Translations under genes and position numbers: made by a program
The notes under the pieces: generated by a model
What the model was told of the DNA's origin: nothing
The model's input: the letters and a program-made list of their open reading frames with translations, nothing else
Databases searched by the model: none
Shown here: in pieces, positions 58,346-64,000 of the stretch
Layout of the letters: every line of letters starts with the position of its first letter
Position numbering within the stretch: the stretch's first letter is position 1
Assembly: GCA_913774845.1 (NCBI GenBank)
Contig: CAJYJO010000003.1
Location: 112,969-176,968, forward strand
Direction: 5' to 3'
DNA: 64,000 nt
From: an uncultured Microbacterium sp.
GTDB taxonomy: Bacteria; Actinomycetota; Actinomycetes; Actinomycetales; Microbacteriaceae

Positions 58346-58629
58346 GTGGTCTGCGGGGTGCGGGTCGAGGAGATCGACGACCCGCTGATGTACCGCATCC
58401 GTCTGCTCGACAAGCTCGTCGACGAGCTCGCGAAGGGACGCCCCCAGTCGAAAGTGCGTCGCGAGGACTCCCCCGCGCCGACGCGCGCGCTGAGTGCCCG
58501 AGACACCCGGGGCGATCTCACGAACGCCCGGGTGTCCCGGACGCTCGACCAGGCGGGACCGCCGGGCGCAGACGGCGAACGGCCCCGCTCAGCACGAGGC
58601 TGGGCGGGGCCGTTCGCGGGCGGGAACGC

Positions 58630-58648
<19 letters not shown>
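58346..58648 (+). CDS. Possible small protein, doubtful
   Basis: Up to 100 residues from a GTG at 58346, or at 58358. The first ~36 residues ([33 protein letters not shown]) have strongly GC-ending codons, mixed polarity and an amphipathic helix, so they look coded. The remaining ~60 residues run through two hairpins, 58498-58540 and 58576-58616, and end inside typA, so they look non-coding. It may be a degraded remnant or a fragment that lost its stop. No ribosome-binding site or -10 box at the expected spacing. No family recognised. Confidence 0.3.
58498..58540 (+). terminator. Hairpin downstream of the XRE gene
   Basis: CCGAGACACCCGGG and CCCGGGTGTCCCGG pair over 14 positions with one mismatch, around a 15-nt loop. 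About 195 bp past the XRE stop. Confidence 0.55.
58576..58616 (-). terminator. Terminator of typA
   Basis: A perfect 13-bp stem (CGAACGGCCCCGC / GCGGGGCCGTTCG) topped by an inner CAGC/GCTG pairing. It lies 13 bp past the typA stop on the minus strand. Confidence 0.8.
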
Positions 58649-60543
<1,895 letters not shown>

Positions 60544-60644
60544 GGAGGGTCTCCAGGAAAATTCGGGGTTGCGCCCGGAATCGGGCCGTCACAGTCTACC
60601 GGGCGCCCACGACACTCCCGGCAGGCGGCGTTCAGGAACGGGAA

Positions 60645-60674
60645 AAGGGCGGGATCCCGCAGGATCCCGCCCTT
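60645..60674 (-). terminator. Terminator of the ABC lipoprotein gene
   Basis: A perfect 13-bp stem (AAGGGCGGGATCC and its complement), loop of 4 nt, and TTTTCC on its 3' side when read on the minus strand. 12 bp past the stop codon. Confidence 0.88.
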
Positions 60675-60686
60675 CTCGTACGGGGC

Positions 60687-62363
60687 TTACGCGTTCGCGA
60701 AGCCCACGATCGTCCAGTCGATCGTCTCGAACTGACGAGCGCCCCAGTTCACGAGGCCCTCGGAGACGGCGTAGACCTCGGGCAGCGGCGCGATCGGGAT
60801 GATCGGCACGTACTCCCACAGCACCTTGTCGATCTCCTCGGCCGTCTGCAGACGGGCGTCGGGGTCGAGCTCGGTGTTGGCCTCTTCCCACAGGCCCGCG
60901 AGGCGGTCATCGGTGATGCCGGTGTAGTTCTGGGCCGAGTCGACCGGCGAGAAGAGCGACTCGCTCGATGAGATCGGGTACGCGGTGCCGCGCCACGAGA
61001 ACGTCACCATCTGGAAGTCACCGGGGATGATGTACTCGCTGAAGTAGCCGCCGACGGGCACGGCGTTCAGCTCGACGGGGATTCCGAACTCGCCGAGGTC
61101 GGCCTGGATCTGCTCGGCGCGCTGGATGTTGGTGGCGGTGTCGGCCGGCACCGTGACCGAGAAGCTCAGGGGCGTGCCGTCCTTGACCCAGGAGTCGCCG
61201 TCCTTGGTGTACCCGGCGTCCTCGAGGTACTTGGCACCGGCGTCGGTGTCGTAGGGCAGCGCCTCATCGGTGTAGCCGTCCTGACCGGGCATGAACACGT
61301 AGCTGCCCTGCGTGATGGCGGGGACGCCGACGGGCGAGTTCGCCGTGTTCGCGATCTGCTCGCGGTTGACGATGGATGCCACGGCCTTGCGCACGTTGAC
61401 GTCGGCGAGCGGGCCGTCCGAGGCGCGCATCGTGATGTGGGTCCAGGTCAGACCGTTGGATGCCTGGATCTGAGCGCCCTGCACGTTCTGGGCGGTCTGG
61501 TACAGGTCGGCGTTGGCCGAGATGTTCAGGGCGTCGATCTCGCCGTTGCTGAACGACGTGCCCTGCTGATCCTGGCTCACGGCGCGGAACACGACGGTGT
61601 CGAGCTTGGGGGTCTGGCCCCACCAGTTCGGGTTGCGGTCGAGCGTCGCGATGCCCGCGGTGGTGTCGAGCGACGCGAGCTTGAACGGTCCCGACGACGG
61701 CAGCGCCGTGGTCAGGTAGCCGGTGTTGAAGGCCGTGGGGTCGTTGCCCACGCTCGCCGGCAGCACCTGGCTCAGCAGGCCCTGCCAGTCGGCGTAGACC
61801 GACGAGAAGGTCATGATGACGTCGAACTCGTTCTCACCCTGCTCGACGGAGGAGATCTGGTCCCATCCGGTGGTGGAGATCACGACGTAGTCGGGGTTCG
61901 TGCCGTTGTTCGCCTTCCAGGTCGCCTGGTAGTCGGCGACCGTGATCGGCGTGCCGTCCTCCCACTTGGCATCCGGGTTCAGCTTGATCTCGACGGTCTG
62001 GGGGCTCTCGTTGGTCAGCTCGACCGAGGAGGCGTAGTTCTCGTCGACGACGGGCTTGCCCGACTCGTCAATCTTGATGGGCCCGCCCTGCATCGCAGCG
62101 ACGATGTCGTTCGTGTTGGCTTCGTTGCCGTCGATGTGGAAGTTGTTCCAGTTGACGGGCAGCGAGTCGACGGCGAGCGTCAGGTCGCCGCCGTCCTGCA
62201 CGTCGGCTGCGTCGGCACGCACCCACGCGGTCGAGGGCAGCGAGTTCTGGTCCTCGGGATTGGCCGAGGGAGGTGCGGTGTTGCCCGGCGCGCAACCGGC
62301 GATCGCCAGGGCGGCGGCACCCAGCAGCGCGAGCGCGCCGAGGCCCTTCGCTTTGCGGATCAT
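60687..62363 (-). CDS. Peptide/oligosaccharide-type ABC substrate-binding lipoprotein
   Basis: 558 residues, SBP_bac_5 family. The lipobox AIAGC puts the lipidated Cys at residue 24. The family signature region around KPVVDENYASSVELTNESPQTVEIKLNPDAKWEDGTPITVADYQATWKA is intact. It should bind peptides (or, in the LpqW branch, take part in envelope glycolipid control) outside the membrane. It follows a fused ABC ATPase gene 4 bp away and precedes typA, so both a transport role and an LpqW-like role are open. The ATG has GAGAGG upstream. The typA adjacency is shared with mycobacterial LpqW (Rv1165-Rv1166); the ATPase is not. Confidence 0.88.
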   Translation of the reverse strand: MIRKAKGLGALALLGAAALAIAGCAPGNTAPPSANPEDQNSLPSTAWVRADAADVQDGGDLTLAVDSLPVNWNNFHIDGNEANTNDIVAAMQGGPIKIDESGKPVVDENYASSVELTNESPQTVEIKLNPDAKWEDGTPITVADYQATWKANNGTNPDYVVISTTGWDQISSVEQGENEFDVIMTFSSVYADWQGLLSQVLPASVGNDPTAFNTGYLTTALPSSGPFKLASLDTTAGIATLDRNPNWWGQTPKLDTVVFRAVSQDQQGTSFSNGEIDALNISANADLYQTAQNVQGAQIQASNGLTWTHITMRASDGPLADVNVRKAVASIVNREQIANTANSPVGVPAITQGSYVFMPGQDGYTDEALPYDTDAGAKYLEDAGYTKDGDSWVKDGTPLSFSVTVPADTATNIQRAEQIQADLGEFGIPVELNAVPVGGYFSEYIIPGDFQMVTFSWRGTAYPISSSESLFSPVDSAQNYTGITDDRLAGLWEEANTELDPDARLQTAEEIDKVLWEYVPIIPIAPLPEVYAVSEGLVNWGARQFETIDWTIVGFANA

Positions 62364-62367
62364 GTGA

Positions 62368-64000
62368 TCATTCCTCTCGTTGGTGATCGGTGAGGGCCCC
62401 CGGCGACGTGGTGCCGTCGGTCGGGGACGTTCGGGGGGATGCGGCCGACGTCCGCTCGAAGACGAGGTCGGACCGCTCGGCGTGGTGACACGCCACCCGG
62501 CAGTGCGCCTGGGGGCGCAGACCCGGGTCGTCGGAGTCGCACCGGCGCCGGTCGGCGTCGGGCAGCAGGCGGTACAGCGGGCACCGCGTGCGGAAGCGGC
62601 ATCCCGAGATCTCCTGCGTCGGGCTCGGGAGGTCGCCGTCGAGCAGGATGCGGGTGCGCCCGCGCTCGATGCGCGGGTCGGGGATGGGCGCGGCGGAGAT
62701 GAGGGCTTTGGTGTACGGATGCCGCGGATCGTCGAACACCGCGTCGACCGGGCCCTGCTCGACGATGCGACCGAGGTACATCACCGAGACGTCGTCGGCG
62801 ATCTGACGGACCACGGCGAGGTCGTGCGCGACGAAGAGGAACGACAGAGCGAGCCGCTCCTTGAGGTCTTCGAGGAGGTTGATGACGCCGGCCTGGATCG
62901 ACACGTCGAGCGCCGACACCGGCTCGTCGAGGACCACGACCGCGGGGTCGGTCGCGAGCGCCCGGGCGATGCCGATGCGCTGGCGCTGACCGCCCGAGAA
63001 CTCGTGCGGGTAGCGGTCCGACATGTTCGGGTCCAGACCCACGAGCTCGAGCAGCTCGGTCATCTTGCGGTCGCGTTCGGCGCGGGGCACGCCCTGGACG
63101 AGCAGGGGTTCGGTGATAACTTCGCCGACCGGCAGGCGCGGGTCGATCGCGCCCATCGGGTCCTGGAACACGATCTGGATGCCCTTGCGCAGGGTCGCCT
63201 TGTCCTTACGACCCGCGGTGGCCACATCCGTTCCGTTGATGCGGATGGCTCCGGACTGCGGGGCGACCATCTCCATGATCTCGAGGATGGTGGTGGTCTT
63301 GCCGCATCCCGACTCCCCCACCAGACCCATCGTGCGTCCGGGCTGGATGGAGAACGAGATGCCGTCGACGGCGCGGACCGTGCCGATCCGCCGCGGGAAG
63401 ACGGCGCCCTTCATCAACGGGAAGTGCTTGACGAGGTCGGTGACCTCGACAGCGGGCGTCACGTCGGGGCGGGGCGGGGGCACCTCGCCGAGCGCCTCCG
63501 GACGCGGGAAGATGTCGGGCCGTGCGAGGCTGCCGGAGGCGATCTCGTCGGCGCGGATGCACGCGGCGACGTGGTCGGGGGCGGGGCCGTGGCCGACCAG
63601 CTCCGGCTCGACGTCATGGCACGCATCGATCGCGATCGGGCAGCGAGCCGCGAACGGGCATCCCTTCGGGAGCGCGGCGAGGGACGGCGGTCGCCCCTCG
63701 AGCGGCACGAGACGGTGGGAACCGGCCGTGCGCATGTTCGGCACCGAGCGCAGCAGGCCCACCGTGTAGGGCATGTGCGGATCGTGGAAGATCTCGTCGA
63801 CGCTGCCGCGCTCGACGAGCTTGCCCGCGTACATCACGGCGACGCGGTCGGCATGGCCGGCAACCACGCCGAGATCGTGGGTGATGAGGACGACGGCGGC
63901 GCCGGTGACCTCGCGGGCCTTCTGCAGCACCTCGAGGATCTGCGCCTGGATCGTCACGTCGAGCGCCGTAGTGGGCTCGTCGGCGATGATGACCCGCGGG
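62368..64000 (-). CDS. Fused two-domain peptide-type ABC ATPase (5' end cut off)
   Basis: The gene continues past the right edge; at least 543 residues are visible. The first ABC domain is incomplete: its Walker B IIADEPTTALDV and switch LITHDLGVVAGHADRVAVMYAGKLVERG are at the edge, and the CPFAARCPIAIDAC Cys motif of the Opp/Dpp family follows. The second domain is whole: Walker A GLVGESGCGKTTT (near 63294-63318), signature HEFSGGQRQRIGIARAL, Walker B VVVLDEPVSALDV, switch VAHDLAVVRQI, and a second Cys-rich tail CRFRTRCPLYRLL. DppD and DppF are thus one polypeptide, with the permease genes presumably upstream outside the window. The stop lies 4 bp before the lipoprotein ATG. Confidence 0.93.
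   Translation of the reverse strand, partial: PRVIIADEPTTALDVTIQAQILEVLQKAREVTGAAVVLITHDLGVVAGHADRVAVMYAGKLVERGSVDEIFHDPHMPYTVGLLRSVPNMRTAGSHRLVPLEGRPPSLAALPKGCPFAARCPIAIDACHDVEPELVGHGPAPDHVAACIRADEIASGSLARPDIFPRPEALGEVPPPRPDVTPAVEVTDLVKHFPLMKGAVFPRRIGTVRAVDGISFSIQPGRTMGLVGESGCGKTTTILEIMEMVAPQSGAIRINGTDVATAGRKDKATLRKGIQIVFQDPMGAIDPRLPVGEVITEPLLVQGVPRAERDRKMTELLELVGLDPNMSDRYPHEFSGGQRQRIGIARALATDPAVVVLDEPVSALDVSIQAGVINLLEDLKERLALSFLFVAHDLAVVRQIADDVSVMYLGRIVEQGPVDAVFDDPRHPYTKALISAAPIPDPRIERGRTRILLDGDLPSPTQEISGCRFRTRCPLYRLLPDADRRRCDSDDPGLRPQAHCRVACHHAERSDLVFERTSAASPRTSPTDGTTSPGALTDHQREE

Overview
The window looks like chromosomal DNA of a Microbacterium-type actinomycete (Microbacteriaceae). The evidence is the high GC content with GC-ending codons, the many GTG starts, the C50-carotenoid operon order idi-crtE-crtB-crtI-crtYe-crtYf-crtEb, the actinobacterial small proteins DUF3107 and DUF3117, a paired AdnA/AdnB helicase-nuclease, and many -10 boxes lying only 6-7 nt before start codons (leaderless transcription). 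I found no rRNA, tRNA, CRISPR array, prophage or transposase. The assignment to genus is inference.

Layout. 0-4.1 kb: the end of an exopolysaccharide cluster (Tyr phosphatase, Wzc-like tyrosine autokinase, DUF4012 protein), visibly lower in GC than the rest. 4.3-7.2 kb: an LPXTG surface protein, a cupin, an SMP-30 lactonase-like protein and a sulfatase-modifying-factor-like protein, followed by a tandem-repeat patch. 7.4-13.6 kb: a MarR regulator divergent from a seven-gene, translationally coupled C50 carotenoid operon, with a readable promoter and a 15-bp palindrome between them. 13.8-36 kb: a conserved actinobacterial block (UPF0182, Lon-like PDZ protease, DUF2342, ThiF-like protein, UvrD2-like helicase, NudC, a kinase-fold protein, an MFS transporter, AdnB/AdnA, DUF3107, a ferritin-like protein, RhlE-like helicase) that resembles, from memory, the Mycobacterium tuberculosis Rv3193c-Rv3211 neighbourhood.

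36.1-36.65 kb holds four copies of a long palindromic element. 36.8-42.9 kb: PHP phosphoesterase, EEP hydrolase, aminopeptidase P, gamma-glutamyltransferase-like protein and an alpha/beta hydrolase. 42.9-48.1 kb: stress protein, MgtE-N/CBS protein, DUF1003, Mrp, TatB, O-methyltransferase and DUF3117. 48.2-56.2 kb: lysine/diaminopimelate genes (dapE divergent from dapD, then dapC with ferredoxin), a PIG-V-like mannosyltransferase, a TPR protein, dimethylargininase and citrate synthase, with an inverted-repeat patch at 52.9-53.15 kb. 56.2-58.6 kb: a membrane protein, the AzlCD amino-acid exporter and its probable divergent XRE-cupin regulator. 58.6-64 kb: TypA, then a peptide-type ABC lipoprotein and a fused two-domain ABC ATPase that runs off the right edge.

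The genes are mostly core metabolism, envelope and DNA repair. The most unusual material is non-coding: several unrelated families of short local repeats, a pervasive leaderless-promoter signature, and a strongly over-used GGATGCC/GGCATCC heptamer.
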